Positions 42,118 through 51,210 of a DNA stretch of 64,000 bases are shown one piece after another. The notes under the pieces were generated by a model. It was not told where the DNA came from. It searched no databases and worked only from the letters and a program-made list of their open reading frames with translations. Position 1 is the first letter of the stretch, and the number at the start of each line of letters is the position of its first letter. Source of the DNA: Streptomyces sp. AC555_RSS877 (lineage in GTDB: Bacteria > Actinomycetota > Actinomycetes > Streptomycetales > Streptomycetaceae); contig NZ_JAGMUK010000221.1 of NCBI RefSeq assembly GCF_019049245.1, forward strand, positions 192,607 through 256,606, read 5' to 3'. Made by a program: the position numbers and the translations under genes.

Positions 42118-43692
42118 TCAGCCGCCGGTGGTGCCGCCGTCGCTCGTGCCGCCCACGAGCGCCTCGCCCGTCGGGTCCGGGCTCACCGGGTCGTCCGGCG
42201 GCTCCGAGGTCGTCGGCTCGTCCGACGGCTCCGAGGTCGTCGGCTCGTCCGACGGCTCGTCCGACGGCTCCTCGCTGAACGACTGCGACGGCGTGCTGGA
42301 AGGACTGGACGAGGGCGTGTAGTCCGGGTCGGGCCCCGTACCGGTGCCGTTGTCCGTGGACGTGTCCGTCGGCTGCTCGCTGGTGTCGCTGCTCGGCGTC
42401 TCGCTGGCCGTCTCGTCCGCGGTGGTCTGCGAGGGGGTCGGCGACTTCGTGGGGTTCGTGCCGCCACCGTTCGCGCCATCGCCGTTGAGGGCGAGCGCGA
42501 CACCCGCCGCGATGGCGATCACCGCGAGCACGGCGAGGATCCACAGCTTGCCGCGGCCGCCGCCCCGGTTGCCCCGTCCCTCGAAGCCGCCGTCGTCCCC
42601 GCCGCCGTAGCGGTTGGGCAGGATCGGCTGCGGGATCTGCGTGGTGCCGGAGGAGTCACCGGGGTGCGGCATCACGCTGGTGCCCGCGAAGCCCCCCGCC
42701 GGGGTGTGCCGGCCCTCGTGCATGTCGACGGGCCCGGTGTTCCAGGTGCCGGTGTGGCCGCCCTGCTCGTACAGCATCTGCAGGCCGTACTGGACCAGCC
42801 CGCGCATCTCCTCGGCCGTCTGGAAACGGTCGTCCGGCTCCTTGGCCAGCGAGCGCATGACAAGACCGTCGAGCTCCGGCGGGACGGCGTCGGAGACCTC
42901 GGACGGAGGCGTCGGGATGTCCTGGACGTGCTGGTAGACGACCGACAGGGGCGTCTCGCCGGTGAAGGGCGGGCGCAGCGCGAGGAGTTCGTAGAGGAGA
43001 CAGCCCGTGGCGTACAGGTCGGAGCGGTGGTCGACCGCCTTGCCGAGGGCCTGCTCCGGGGAGAGGTACTGCGGGGTGCCCATGACCATGCCGGTTTGAG
43101 TCATCGTCGTGGACGCGCCGTGCAGGGCGCGGGCGATGCCGAAGTCCATCACCTTCACGGCGCCGTTGTGCGTGATGATGACGTTGGCCGGCTTGATGTC
43201 ACGGTGCACGATGCCGTGCTGGTGCGAATAAGCAAGCGCTTCCAGCACACCGGAGACGATGATCAGGGCCTGCTCGGGGCCCGGGGCCTCGGCGTTGAGG
43301 AGCAGGTCGCGGATGGTGCGCCCCTCGACGATCTCCATCACGATGTACGGCACGGACTGGCCGCCCACGAAGTCCTCGCCGGAGTCGTACACGGCGACGA
43401 TCGCGTGGTGGTTGAGTCCGGCGACCGACTGCGCCTCGCGCGTGAAGCGGGCCTTGGAGACGGGGTCCTCGGCGAGGTCGGCGCGCAGCAGCTTGACCGC
43501 GACGGTGCGCCCGAGGCGCACGTCCTCGGCCGCGAAGACCTCGGCCATGCCGCCCCGGCCGAGTCTGCGGGTCATCCGATATCGGCCGTCTCCGACCAGT
43601 CCGCCGTTCCCCCACAGTTCCGGCGCATCTGACATTCCGCCGCCAGTCGCCTCGGGGTCGGACGGGCCCTGAGCGCGCTGCTGCTGTGCCAT
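42118..43692 (-). CDS. Membrane Ser/Thr protein kinase with Asp/Ser/Pro/Thr-rich extracellular tail
   Basis: The 524-residue PknB-type kinase has the Gly-rich loop LGRGGMAEVF (44-53), Lys67 in VAVKLL, HRDIKPAN with catalytic Asp165, DFG at 183-185 and MGTPQYLSPEQ. A linker leads to one membrane helix (about 383-402, LWILAVLAVIAIAAGVALAL). The outer tail of about 120 residues is low-complexity and acidic (SDEPTTSEPSDEP), without PASTA domains. Two 27-bp tandem repeats encode part of the tail. It is divergent from a second kinase gene at 44028, and the two kinase domains are clearly related, probably an ancient duplication. Confidence 0.94.
   Translation of the reverse strand: MAQQQRAQGPSDPEATGGGMSDAPELWGNGGLVGDGRYRMTRRLGRGGMAEVFAAEDVRLGRTVAVKLLRADLAEDPVSKARFTREAQSVAGLNHHAIVAVYDSGEDFVGGQSVPYIVMEIVEGRTIRDLLLNAEAPGPEQALIIVSGVLEALAYSHQHGIVHRDIKPANVIITHNGAVKVMDFGIARALHGASTTMTQTGMVMGTPQYLSPEQALGKAVDHRSDLYATGCLLYELLALRPPFTGETPLSVVYQHVQDIPTPPSEVSDAVPPELDGLVMRSLAKEPDDRFQTAEEMRGLVQYGLQMLYEQGGHTGTWNTGPVDMHEGRHTPAGGFAGTSVMPHPGDSSGTTQIPQPILPNRYGGGDDGGFEGRGNRGGGRGKLWILAVLAVIAIAAGVALALNGDGANGGGTNPTKSPTPSQTTADETASETPSSDTSEQPTDTSTDNGTGTGPDPDYTPSSSPSSTPSQSFSEEPSDEPSDEPTTSEPSDEPTTSEPPDDPVSPDPTGEALVGGTSDGGTTGG
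42200..42265. repeat. 27-bp tandem repeat in the kinase tail
   Basis: 42200-42226 and 42227-42253 are identical; 42254-42265 is a partial third copy. They encode repeated SDEPTTSEP in the extracellular tail. Confidence 0.85.
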
Positions 43693-44027
43693 CAGTCCTC
43701 GCCGTCGTTTCTGCCCGCGGTGCGCGCGGTGTTGTTACGGTCTCCGTCGGCCACGCTACAGCCTCCGCGCAAGCCTCCGATCCGGGAAGACCCCGGGAAC
43801 CGGCCCGAAGACGGACCGGCCATCAAACCTGCAGTCCGTACCGGCGTGCAAATTGTGTGTACCGGCCGTACGTCTGCTGTAACGCTTGCGCGACCTTTCT
43901 TTCGCGTACGGTCACGGATCGGGCACCGCGCTTGACGTGTCAGTGCCCTCCGGCAGACTTGGCCGGGAATAGCACTTTGGATCAATGGCACGCACGGCGC
44001 CTGAAGGCCTACGGGGGACGCAGAGAC
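43693..44027. other. 335-base divergent promoter region between two kinase genes
   Basis: No gene-like ORF was found. Promoters for both kinases should lie here. GTACGGTCACGG-type and CGTACG motifs recur (around 43840-43920) but no clear -10/-35 pair could be assigned. A GGGGGACG site precedes ATG 44028. Confidence 0.5.
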
Positions 44028-45662
44028 ATGAGCCAGGACGGCGCACAGGGCCGGTACGCGGGGCGGGCGCTCGCCGGCGGCCGCTATCAGCTGCGCGACT
44101 TGCTCGGCGAAGGCGGTATGGCCTCGGTGCATCTCGCGTACGACGCCGTGCTCGACCGACAGGTCGCGGTCAAGACGCTGCACACCGAGCTGGGCCGGGA
44201 GCAGGCCTTCCGCGAGCGCTTCCGCCGCGAGGCCCAGGCCGTGGCCAAGCTCACGCACACCAACATCGTCTCCGTCTTCGACACCGGCGAGGACGAGCTG
44301 GACGGCACGACGATGCCGTACATCGTCATGGAGTACGTCGAGGGCCAGCCGCTCGGCTCGGTGCTGGGCGCGGACGTCCGGCAGTACGGCGCGATGCCCG
44401 CCGACAAGGCGCTGAAGATCACCGCGGACGTGCTCGCCGCGCTGGAGATCAGTCACGAGATGGGCCTGGTCCACCGGGACATCAAGCCGGGCAACGTGAT
44501 GATGACCAAGCGCGGCGTGGTCAAGGTGATGGACTTCGGCATCGCCCGCGCCATGCAGTCCGGTGTCACCTCGATGACCCAGACCGGCATGGTCGTCGGC
44601 ACCCCGCAGTACCTGTCGCCGGAGCAGGCGCTGGGCAGAGGCGTCGACGCCCGCTCCGACCTCTACTCGGTCGGCATCATGCTGTTCCAGCTCGTGACCG
44701 GCCGGCTGCCGTTCGACGCGGACTCGCCGCTGGCGATCGCGTACGCGCACGTGCAGGAGGAGCCGGTCGCTCCTTCGTCGATCAACCGCGCCCTGCCGCC
44801 CGCGGTGGACGCGCTGATCGCCCGCGCGCTGAAGAAGAACCCCAACGAGCGCTTCCCGAGCGCCGAGGTGATGCGCGACGAGTGCCTGCGCGTGGCCGCC
44901 TCCTTCCAGCCCGCCGCGCCGAGCATCGTGCCGGGTGCGCCGTCGCAGAGCGGCGCGGGCGTCGGCTCCGCCGTGTTCCCGCCGGTCGACCAGGCGACCC
45001 CGGGGCCCATGGGCAACGTACAGACGCCGTACCAGCCGGCCCCGACGCCTAATCCGTACGGCACCCCGCATGCGTCGGCGCCTTCCCCGGCGTACGGCTA
45101 TCCGCAGCAGGCCGGCTACCAGACGCCCGGTCCGTCCGGGTACGCGCCGCAGCACCCGTCGACTCCACCGCCGTACAACCTGACGCCCCAGACCGCCCCG
45201 GTCTCCTCCGGCGGCGGCAAGGGCAACAAGCCGGTGATCATCGGGTCGGTCGTGGTGTCGCTGCTCGCGGTCGGCGGGCTGATCGCGGCGCTGATGATGA
45301 ACAGCGGCGGGACCGAGGACCCGAACGCCGGCAACAGCCCCAGCGCGTCGACATCGACCAAGGCGGCGGGCTACCGGGGGCCGGACACCTCCAAGACGGT
45401 CGAGAAGACCGAGTGCACCGAGCCGGACGAGTCGTACAACGACCCGGCCCAGGTGCGGATGCCGGACTTCGCGTTCAAGAACTGGGACTCCGTCCTGGAC
45501 TGCCTCAAGGCGGCCGGGTGGAACTACGACAAGACCTCCGTCGACGAGAACACCTACGGCGACGGCACGGTCATGAAGCAGTACCCGACGGCGGGCACGG
45601 ACTTCGACCCGAAGAAGCCGCCGGAGATGCAGTTCGAGATCTCGACCGGCAATCCGTCGTGA
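44028..45662 (+). CDS. Membrane Ser/Thr protein kinase with one PASTA-like domain
   Basis: The 544-residue PknB-type kinase has LGEGGMASVH (27-36), Lys49, HRDIKPGN with Asp151, DFG at 169-171 and VGTPQYLSPEQ. A 110-residue Pro/Tyr/Gly/Ser-rich linker precedes one membrane helix (about 402-424). The outer part ends with a single PASTA-like fold (about 477-541: VRMPDFAFKNWDSVLDCLKA, VMKQYPTAGTDFDP). PASTA domains bind cell-wall fragments or beta-lactams, so envelope sensing is likely. ATG 44028 is supported by the ribosome binding site and by homology with the divergent kinase. Confidence 0.95.
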   Translation: MSQDGAQGRYAGRALAGGRYQLRDLLGEGGMASVHLAYDAVLDRQVAVKTLHTELGREQAFRERFRREAQAVAKLTHTNIVSVFDTGEDELDGTTMPYIVMEYVEGQPLGSVLGADVRQYGAMPADKALKITADVLAALEISHEMGLVHRDIKPGNVMMTKRGVVKVMDFGIARAMQSGVTSMTQTGMVVGTPQYLSPEQALGRGVDARSDLYSVGIMLFQLVTGRLPFDADSPLAIAYAHVQEEPVAPSSINRALPPAVDALIARALKKNPNERFPSAEVMRDECLRVAASFQPAAPSIVPGAPSQSGAGVGSAVFPPVDQATPGPMGNVQTPYQPAPTPNPYGTPHASAPSPAYGYPQQAGYQTPGPSGYAPQHPSTPPPYNLTPQTAPVSSGGGKGNKPVIIGSVVVSLLAVGGLIAALMMNSGGTEDPNAGNSPSASTSTKAAGYRGPDTSKTVEKTECTEPDESYNDPAQVRMPDFAFKNWDSVLDCLKAAGWNYDKTSVDENTYGDGTVMKQYPTAGTDFDPKKPPEMQFEISTGNPS

Positions 45663-45686
45663 CGCCGGTGCGGTGAGACGACGTGG

Positions 45687-45719
45687 AAGGGCCCGGCAGC
45701 CATCGGCCGCCGGGCCCTT
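45687..45719. terminator. Convergent hairpin terminator
   Basis: 11-bp perfect stem AAGGGCCCGGC/GCCGGGCCCTT (45687-45697 with 45709-45719) between the PASTA kinase and bpa genes. Confidence 0.8.
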
Positions 45720-45746
45720 GTGCGTAGGGGGTGGGGTGACTCGGCC

Positions 45747-46289
45747 CTACAGGTACGGGCCGCCCGAGCGGCCGACCGTACGCGGGTCGTCACCGTCCTC
45801 GTGACCGCCGACGCCCGGCGGAAGGGCGCGGCGCATCTGTTCCAGCTGGGCGCGCGCGGCCATCTGCTGGGCGAACAGGGTGGTCTGGATCCCGTGGAAG
45901 AGACCCTCCAGCCAGCCGACCAACTGCGCCTGCGCGATCCGCAGTTCCGCGTCACTCGGGGTCGCCTCGTCCGCGAACGGCAGCGACAGCCGCTCCAGCT
46001 CCTCCACGAGCTCCGGGGCCAGACCGTCCTCCAGCTCCTTCACCGAGCTGGAATGGATCTCCTTGAGCCGGACCCGGCTCGCCTCGTCCAGGGGAGCCGC
46101 GCGAACCTCTTCGAGCAGCTGCTTGATCATGCTTCCGATCCGCATGACCTTCGCCGGTTGTTCCACCATCTCCGTCACGGGAACCTCGCGGGAGTCCTCG
46201 TCTCCTCCGCCGCCGAGAGCCATCCCGTCCTGCCCAACGACCAGGATCTGTGGGTTCTCCGGCGACCGTTCGTTCCTCGGCATCTCCAT
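45747..46289 (-). CDS. bpa: Bacterial proteasome activator (Bpa/PafE family)
   Basis: The 180-residue helical protein matches the DUF2587/Bpa family: QPAKVMRIGSMIKQLLEEVR, LKEIHSSSVKELEDGLAPEL and AQAQLVGWLEGLFHGIQTTL form the four-helix ring-building domain. The C-terminus ends GGPYL, equivalent to the HbYX-like GQYL end of mycobacterial Bpa that docks into the 20S proteasome alpha ring. It opens the proteasome gate without ATP for degradation of unfolded or heat-shock-regulated proteins. ATG 46289 (MEMPRNERS) is preferred; GTG 46307 is possible. Confidence 0.9.
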   Translation of the reverse strand: MEMPRNERSPENPQILVVGQDGMALGGGGDEDSREVPVTEMVEQPAKVMRIGSMIKQLLEEVRAAPLDEASRVRLKEIHSSSVKELEDGLAPELVEELERLSLPFADEATPSDAELRIAQAQLVGWLEGLFHGIQTTLFAQQMAARAQLEQMRRALPPGVGGHEDGDDPRTVGRSGGPYL

Positions 46290-46436
46290 GCCGCCATTCT
46301 CTCGCACCCCTACACCTCATCACCGTCGTGCCCCCGGTAAGGGCTGATCCACCGTTCACGACGACATCGACCCGGATATGGCCCCTCCGGACCAGTCCAC
46401 AATGCCCTGTGTACGGGTGAATGCCAGGCTTGTTCC

Positions 46437-46973
46437 GTGACTTCATGGCTGCGATCGTTGCGCGTGACAGGGGTGCTGATCGTGGTGTCCGCCGGGGTGG
46501 TCGTGTCGCCGTACGGGAGTGAGTGGACGTACGGGAATGAGGGAGCGTACGCGGCCGAGTCCTCGCCCCCCGCGTCTCCGCCTGGCTCCGCGTCCGCGTC
46601 GGCGTCCTCCGCGTCCTCGTCGTCCGACCCCGCATCCGCCTCCCCGTCCGCCGTCGAGCCCTCGCGGGCCGGGAGCCGGCCGGGTGAGGGGCGGGAGCGG
46701 CCAGGGCGGAGGTTCGAGGCGGAGGAGGCGGAGCGGGTGGACACCGAAGCCGCGGTGCCGGAGGACGAGGGCGGTGTCACCGCCGTACCGGAACCGCCGC
46801 GCGAGACCGCTGCCCCGCCCCCCGGACATCCGACACGCTCCGCGAAGGACAGCGCCGCCCGCCCCGCCGAGCCCGGACTGCGGATCATGCCCCTGGGCGG
46901 CGGGCTGATCCTCGTCGGACTCGGGCTGGGGCTCGCCTTCGTGGCGCTACGGGTGCGGCGGACCGCCTCCTGA
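46437..46973 (+). CDS. Hypothetical exported membrane-anchored protein, 178 aa
   Basis: The GTG start gives a signal peptide (WLRSLRVTGVLIVVSAGVVV), a Ser/Ala/Pro- and then Arg/Glu-rich low-complexity middle, and a C-terminal hydrophobic helix preceded by Gly-rich PLGGGLILVGLGLGLAF and followed by LRVRRTAS. The layout (signal peptide, disordered outer region, C-terminal anchor with basic tail) resembles small cell-surface proteins, but no LPXTG sortase motif is present. Function unknown. Confidence 0.75.
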   Translation: MTSWLRSLRVTGVLIVVSAGVVVSPYGSEWTYGNEGAYAAESSPPASPPGSASASASSASSSSDPASASPSAVEPSRAGSRPGEGRERPGRRFEAEEAERVDTEAAVPEDEGGVTAVPEPPRETAAPPPGHPTRSAKDSAARPAEPGLRIMPLGGGLILVGLGLGLAFVALRVRRTAS

Positions 46974-46994
46974 GATCTACGGCGTGACGGGCAG

Positions 46995-47975
46995 CTACGG
47001 CGTGACGAGCAGGACCTTGCCGATGTGGCCGCTCTCCTCCACCACCCGGTGCGCGGCGGCCGCGTCACTCATAGGGTGCTCGCAGTCGACGACCGGGCGG
47101 ACGTGACCGGCGTCCAGCAGCGGCCAGACGTGCTCGCGCACGGCCGCGACGATCGCCGCCTTCTCGCCGAGGGGCCTGGCCCGCAGGGAGGTCGCGCTGA
47201 TCGCGGCCCGCTTGCGCAGAAGGGCGGCGATGTTCAGCTCGGCCTTGACGCCGCCCTGCATGCCGATGATCGCCAGCCGACCGTTGACGGCGAGGGCCGT
47301 GACGTTGCGGTCGAGGTACTTGGCACCCATGTTGTCGAGGATGACGTCGGCGCCGGCCCCGTCGGTGGCCTCCTCGATCTCGGCGACGAAGTCCTGCTCG
47401 CGGTAGTTGACCAGGATGTCGGCGCCCAGTTCGGCGCAGCGGGCCAGCTTCTCCTTGCTGCCGGCCGTGACCGCGACCTTGGCGCCCACAGCCTTGGCGA
47501 GCTGGATCGCCATGGTGCCGATGCCGCTGGAGCCGCCGTGCACGAGCAGGGTCTCGCCGGGACGGAGGTGGGAGATCATGAAGACGTTCGACCAGACCGT
47601 GGCGACCACCTCGGGCAGTGCGGCGGCCTGTGTGAGGCCGACGCCCTTGGGCAGCGGCAGCAGCTGGCCGGCCGGTACGGCGACCTTCTCCGCGTAACCG
47701 CCGCCCGCGAGCAGCGCGCACACCTCGTCTCCGACGCTCCAGCCGGTGACACCGGGGCCGACCTCGGCGATCCGTCCGGAGCACTCCAGCCCGGGGTAGG
47801 GGGAGGAGCCGGGCGGCGGGTCGTAGAAGCCCTGCCGCTGCAGGATGTCGGCGCGGTTGACGGCACTGGCCGCCACCTCGACCAGCACCTCGCCCTCGCC
47901 GGGCACGGGATCCGGGACCTCGTCCCACACCAGCGCCTCGGGTCCACCAGGTTCGGGAATCGTGATCGCATGCAT
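46995..47975 (-). CDS. NAD(P)H-dependent quinone oxidoreductase (zinc-free MDR family)
   Basis: The 326-residue medium-chain reductase of the quinone oxidoreductase/PIG3 group has NRADILQRQGFYDPPPG, the nucleotide-binding motif LLVHGGSSGIGTMAIQLAKA and a C-terminal catalytic segment. It lacks the zinc ligands of alcohol dehydrogenases. Expected to reduce quinones or enones with NADPH in the cytoplasm. ATG 47975 was chosen (MHAITIPEPGGPEAL, the family start); the 72 residues upstream in the open frame come from a tandem repeat array. Confidence 0.92.
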   Translation of the reverse strand: MHAITIPEPGGPEALVWDEVPDPVPGEGEVLVEVAASAVNRADILQRQGFYDPPPGSSPYPGLECSGRIAEVGPGVTGWSVGDEVCALLAGGGYAEKVAVPAGQLLPLPKGVGLTQAAALPEVVATVWSNVFMISHLRPGETLLVHGGSSGIGTMAIQLAKAVGAKVAVTAGSKEKLARCAELGADILVNYREQDFVAEIEEATDGAGADVILDNMGAKYLDRNVTALAVNGRLAIIGMQGGVKAELNIAALLRKRAAISATSLRARPLGEKAAIVAAVREHVWPLLDAGHVRPVVDCEHPMSDAAAAHRVVEESGHIGKVLLVTP

Positions 47976-47991
47976 GAAAGGGACGCTACCT

Positions 47992-48122
47992 CTCGGTCCT
48001 TGGCCGGACCCTCGCCGGTCATCGGTCTGGTCCTCGTCGGCCCTTGGTCGGATCCTCGTCGGTCCTTGGTTCCGGATCCTCGTCGGTCCCTGGTCGGGTC
48101 CCCATCGGTCCTTCGACCGATC
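47992..48122. repeat. Degenerate tandem array of about 22-bp units in a divergent promoter region
   Basis: Five to six units of the form CTCGTCGGTCCTTGGTCGG plus ATC (units at about 48012, 48034, 48056, 48080 and 48102) lie between the quinone oxidoreductase and ABC transporter genes. Spacing is 22-24 bases, about two helical turns. It is not a CRISPR array: there are no spacers. Confidence 0.75.
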
Positions 48123-48213
48123 TCCCGGAAATTCGCTGTGCGGGAGCGATGAGTTTGCGCGACCGTAAAGGTCTCCCCATGCGTAACCCAAGTACGCGGA
48201 AGGACATCACCCC

Positions 48214-49242
48214 ATGAGCCAGCACACGTCCGGCCTGGCCATCGAGACCGCAGGCCTGGTGAAGACGTTCGGCGAGACCCGGGCCGTCGACGGAGTCGAC
48301 CTGTCGGTGCCGGCGGGCACCGTCTACGGCGTTCTCGGTCCGAACGGCGCCGGAAAGACCACCACGGTGAAGATGCTCGCCACGCTGCTCCGGCCGGACG
48401 GCGGTGAGGCCCATGTCTTCGGGCACGACGTCGTACGGGAGGCCGACGAGGTCCGCGCCCGGGTCAGCCTGACCGGCCAGTACGCGTCGGTGGACGAGGA
48501 CCTCACCGGCACCGAGAACCTGGTCCTGCTGGGCCGGCTGCTCGGTCAGCACAAGAAGGCCGCGCGGGAACGTGCCGCGCAGCTGCTGGAGGCCTTCGGC
48601 CTCACGGAGGCGGCCGGCAAGCAGGTCAAGCACTACTCCGGCGGCATGCGGCGGCGCATCGACATCGCCGCCTCCATCCTCAACACGCCCGAGCTGCTCT
48701 TCCTGGACGAGCCGACGACCGGCCTCGACCCGCGCAGCCGTAACCAGGTGTGGGACATCGTGCGGGCGGTCGTCGCCCAGGGCACCACGGTGCTGCTGAC
48801 CACGCAGTACCTGGACGAGGCCGACCAGCTGGCGTCCCGGATCGCGGTCATCGACCAGGGCAAGGTGATCGCGGAGGGCACCAAGGGCGAGCTGAAGGCG
48901 TCGGTGGGCGCCGGGTCCGTACATCTGCGACTGCGTGATCCCGCGCAGCGGCCACAGGCCGAGGAGGTGCTGCGGCTGGCCCTGGGCGTGGACGTGCAGC
49001 TGGAGCCCGACCCGGTCGCGCTGACGGCCCGTGTCGGGGGCGGAGCCGCGAACGGGCAGGGGGCGGCCGAGCAGGCGGCCCGCGCGCTCGCCGAGCTGGC
49101 CCGCACCGGGGTCGTCGTCGACAACTTCTCCCTGGGCCAGCCCAGCCTGGACGAGGTCTTCCTCGCCCTCACCGGACATGACACCCGCGACGCGAAGAAC
49201 TCCCACGACGCGAACGACTCGAAGGACGAGGTGGCGGCATGA
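48214..49242 (+). CDS. ABC transporter ATP-binding protein, DrrA (daunorubicin resistance) family
   Basis: The 342-residue ATPase has Walker [10 protein letters not shown], signature [13 protein letters not shown], Walker [17 protein letters not shown] and the DrrA-type C-terminal domain (about 230-330, [19 protein letters not shown]). It powers export of a hydrophobic drug or lipid with the permease encoded next (ATGA overlap). A His/Asp/Asn-rich tail ([17 protein letters not shown]) ends the protein. A repeat array lies upstream. Confidence 0.95.
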   Translation: MSQHTSGLAIETAGLVKTFGETRAVDGVDLSVPAGTVYGVLGPNGAGKTTTVKMLATLLRPDGGEAHVFGHDVVREADEVRARVSLTGQYASVDEDLTGTENLVLLGRLLGQHKKAARERAAQLLEAFGLTEAAGKQVKHYSGGMRRRIDIAASILNTPELLFLDEPTTGLDPRSRNQVWDIVRAVVAQGTTVLLTTQYLDEADQLASRIAVIDQGKVIAEGTKGELKASVGAGSVHLRLRDPAQRPQAEEVLRLALGVDVQLEPDPVALTARVGGGAANGQGAAEQAARALAELARTGVVVDNFSLGQPSLDEVFLALTGHDTRDAKNSHDANDSKDEVAA

Positions 49243-50087
49243 GCACCGCGACGACCACGGAGACCAAGGACCTGGCCCCGGTCAGTGCCGAATCCCTCGC
49301 CGCGCTGCTCGTCGCCGGTGAGCGGCCGCCGCGCCCGAGCGCCCTGTCGGCCTCGCTGACCTTCGGCTGGCGGGCCGTCCTCAAGATCAAGCACGTGCCG
49401 GAGCAGCTTTTCGACGTCACGGCGTTCCCGATCATGATGGTGCTGATGTACACGTACCTGTTCGGGGGCGCCCTCGCCGGGTCCCCGAAGGAGTACATCC
49501 AGTTCCTGCTGCCGGGCATCCTGGTGATGTCGGTCGTGATGATCACGATGTACACCGGCGTCTCGGTGAACACCGACATCGAGAAGGGCGTCTTCGACCG
49601 GTTCCGCACGCTGCCGATCTGGCGGCCGTCGGTGATGGTCGGCTATCTCCTGGGCGACGCGCTGCGCTACACCATCGCATCCGTCGTCATGCTCACGGTC
49701 GGCATGATCCTTGGCTACCGCCCGGACGGCGGGGCCGCCGGAGTGCTCGCCGGGATCGCGCTGCTGGTGGTGTTCTCGTTCGCGTTCTCGTGGATCTGGA
49801 CGATGTTCGGACTGATGCTGCGCACCGAGAAGTCGGTGATGGGCGTCAGCATGATGGTGATCTTCCCGCTGACCTTCCTGTCCAACGTCTTCGTCGACCC
49901 GAAGACCATGCCGGGCTGGCTCCAGGCCTTCGTCAACAACAGCCCGGTGACACATCTGGCGTCGGCGGTGCGCGGACTGATGGCGGGCGACTGGCCGGCC
50001 GACGAGGTCGCCTGGTCGCTGGGCTGGGCGGGCCTGTTCGTGCTGGTCTTCGGGCCGATCACGATGCGGCTGTACAACCGCAAGTGA
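49239..50087 (+). CDS. ABC transporter permease, DrrB family (ABC-2 type)
   Basis: The 282-residue membrane protein has six predicted helices of the ABC-2 family ([19 protein letters not shown], then [20 protein letters not shown], and [20 protein letters not shown], the classic DrrB signature). With the overlapping ATP-binding gene it forms an exporter. Streptomyces use such pairs for self-resistance, but no biosynthetic cluster is nearby, so a general or lipid substrate is equally likely. Confidence 0.94.
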   Translation: MSTATTTETKDLAPVSAESLAALLVAGERPPRPSALSASLTFGWRAVLKIKHVPEQLFDVTAFPIMMVLMYTYLFGGALAGSPKEYIQFLLPGILVMSVVMITMYTGVSVNTDIEKGVFDRFRTLPIWRPSVMVGYLLGDALRYTIASVVMLTVGMILGYRPDGGAAGVLAGIALLVVFSFAFSWIWTMFGLMLRTEKSVMGVSMMVIFPLTFLSNVFVDPKTMPGWLQAFVNNSPVTHLASAVRGLMAGDWPADEVAWSLGWAGLFVLVFGPITMRLYNRK

Positions 50088-50105
50088 CCGGCCCCCGTGC
50101 CGTGG

Positions 50106-51203
50106 TCAGTCCTGGGGCAGCGGGCGGACGTCGGGCGCGATCTGCGAGCCCGGCGTCGCCCGCACGATGGTGATCAGCCGGTCCGTCAGCTCCAGTGTGC
50201 CTACGGCGACATCGTCGTAGCCGAGCACCCGGTGCCCGCGTACGACACTCACCACCAGGTCGGCCGTCTCCCGCGGGCTCTTGCCCACCTCGGCCTTTAT
50301 GACCGGCCGTTCGATGATGTCGAGGCCGCTGCCCTGCTGGATCAGGTCCTCCATCACCATGCCGGCCGCGGGGCTCAGCACGGACAGACCGAGGAGCCGC
50401 CCGGCGGCGCTGGCGCTGGTGATCACCGCGTCAGCGCCGGACTGCTTCAGCAGCGGAGCGTTCTCCTCCTCCCGCACCGCGGCCACGATCTTCGCGCCCT
50501 TGTTGAGCTGCCGGGCCGTGAGCGTCACGAGGACGGCCGTGTCGTCGCGCTGGGTCGCGATGATGATCTTCCGGGCCCGGTGCACCTCGGCCCGCATCAG
50601 GACGTCGCTGCGCGTCGCGTCCCCGACGACCCCGGCATACCCGTCCGCGGTCGCCGCGTCGATCACCTTGGAACTGGGGTCGACCACGACGACCTGCTCC
50701 TTCTTCAGCCCCGTCGCACAGACGGTCTGGATCGCCGAACGCCCCTTGGTGCCGAAGCCGATGACGACGGTGTGGTCGCGCAAGGTGGACCTCCAGCGGT
50801 TGAGTCGCCACTCCTCACGTGTGCGTTCGGTGAGGACCTCGAGCGTGGTGCCGACCAGGATGATCAGGAACAGCACGCGCATCGGCGTGATGACGAAGAT
50901 GTTGGTGAGCCGGGCGGCGTCGCTGACCGGGGTGATGTCGCCGTAGCCGGTGGTGGAGAGGGTGACGGTCGCGTAGTAGCAGGCGTCGAGGAAGTCGACG
51001 GAGCCGTCGGAGTTGTCGTTGTAGCCGTCGTGGTCGGCGTAGACGATCACCGCGGTGGCCACGAGCAGGAACAGGGCCATGAGCACCCTCTTGGCGACCT
51101 GCCGGAACGGGTGCTCCACCACCTTGCGGGGGAGCAGCACCCGATGGGTCACGAGATGCTCGTCCGCCTGCCGAGCGATCGCGTCCTGGCCGGGAAGTTT
51201 CAC
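50106..51203 (-). CDS. Two-helix potassium channel with RCK/TrkA-N domain
   Basis: The 365-residue channel subunit has TM1 (VLMALFLLVATAVIVYA), a pore loop with selectivity filter TTGYGD (in TVTLSTTGYGDITPVSD), TM2 (IFVITPMRVLFLIILVG), then a cytoplasmic Rossmann RCK domain (VVIGFGTKGRSAIQTV) and a TrkA-C-like end. It likely forms a ligand-gated tetrameric K+ channel. GTG 51203 overlaps the moeA stop (GTGA), suggesting coupling; GTG 51212 is an alternative. The parS at 51197-51210 covers this start. Confidence 0.92.
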   Translation of the reverse strand: MKLPGQDAIARQADEHLVTHRVLLPRKVVEHPFRQVAKRVLMALFLLVATAVIVYADHDGYNDNSDGSVDFLDACYYATVTLSTTGYGDITPVSDAARLTNIFVITPMRVLFLIILVGTTLEVLTERTREEWRLNRWRSTLRDHTVVIGFGTKGRSAIQTVCATGLKKEQVVVVDPSSKVIDAATADGYAGVVGDATRSDVLMRAEVHRARKIIIATQRDDTAVLVTLTARQLNKGAKIVAAVREEENAPLLKQSGADAVITSASAAGRLLGLSVLSPAAGMVMEDLIQQGSGLDIIERPVIKAEVGKSPRETADLVVSVVRGHRVLGYDDVAVGTLELTDRLITIVRATPGSQIAPDVRPLPQD

Positions 51204-51210
51204 GTGAAAC
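51197..51210. other. Perfect parS site (ParB binding)
   Basis: GTTTCACGTGAAAC matches exactly the 14-bp palindrome described for Streptomyces parS. It spans the 3' end of moeA and the start codon of the potassium channel gene, so both proteins' ends are constrained by it (moeA ends VCFT; the channel begins with Val-Lys codons). Confidence 0.9.

Noticed and set aside
47992-48122. Possible CRISPR array
   Set aside because: Units are contiguous and degenerate with no unique spacers, and no cas genes are present.
48214-50087. DrrAB pair as part of an antibiotic gene cluster
   Set aside because: No biosynthetic genes occur within the window; neighbours are housekeeping genes.
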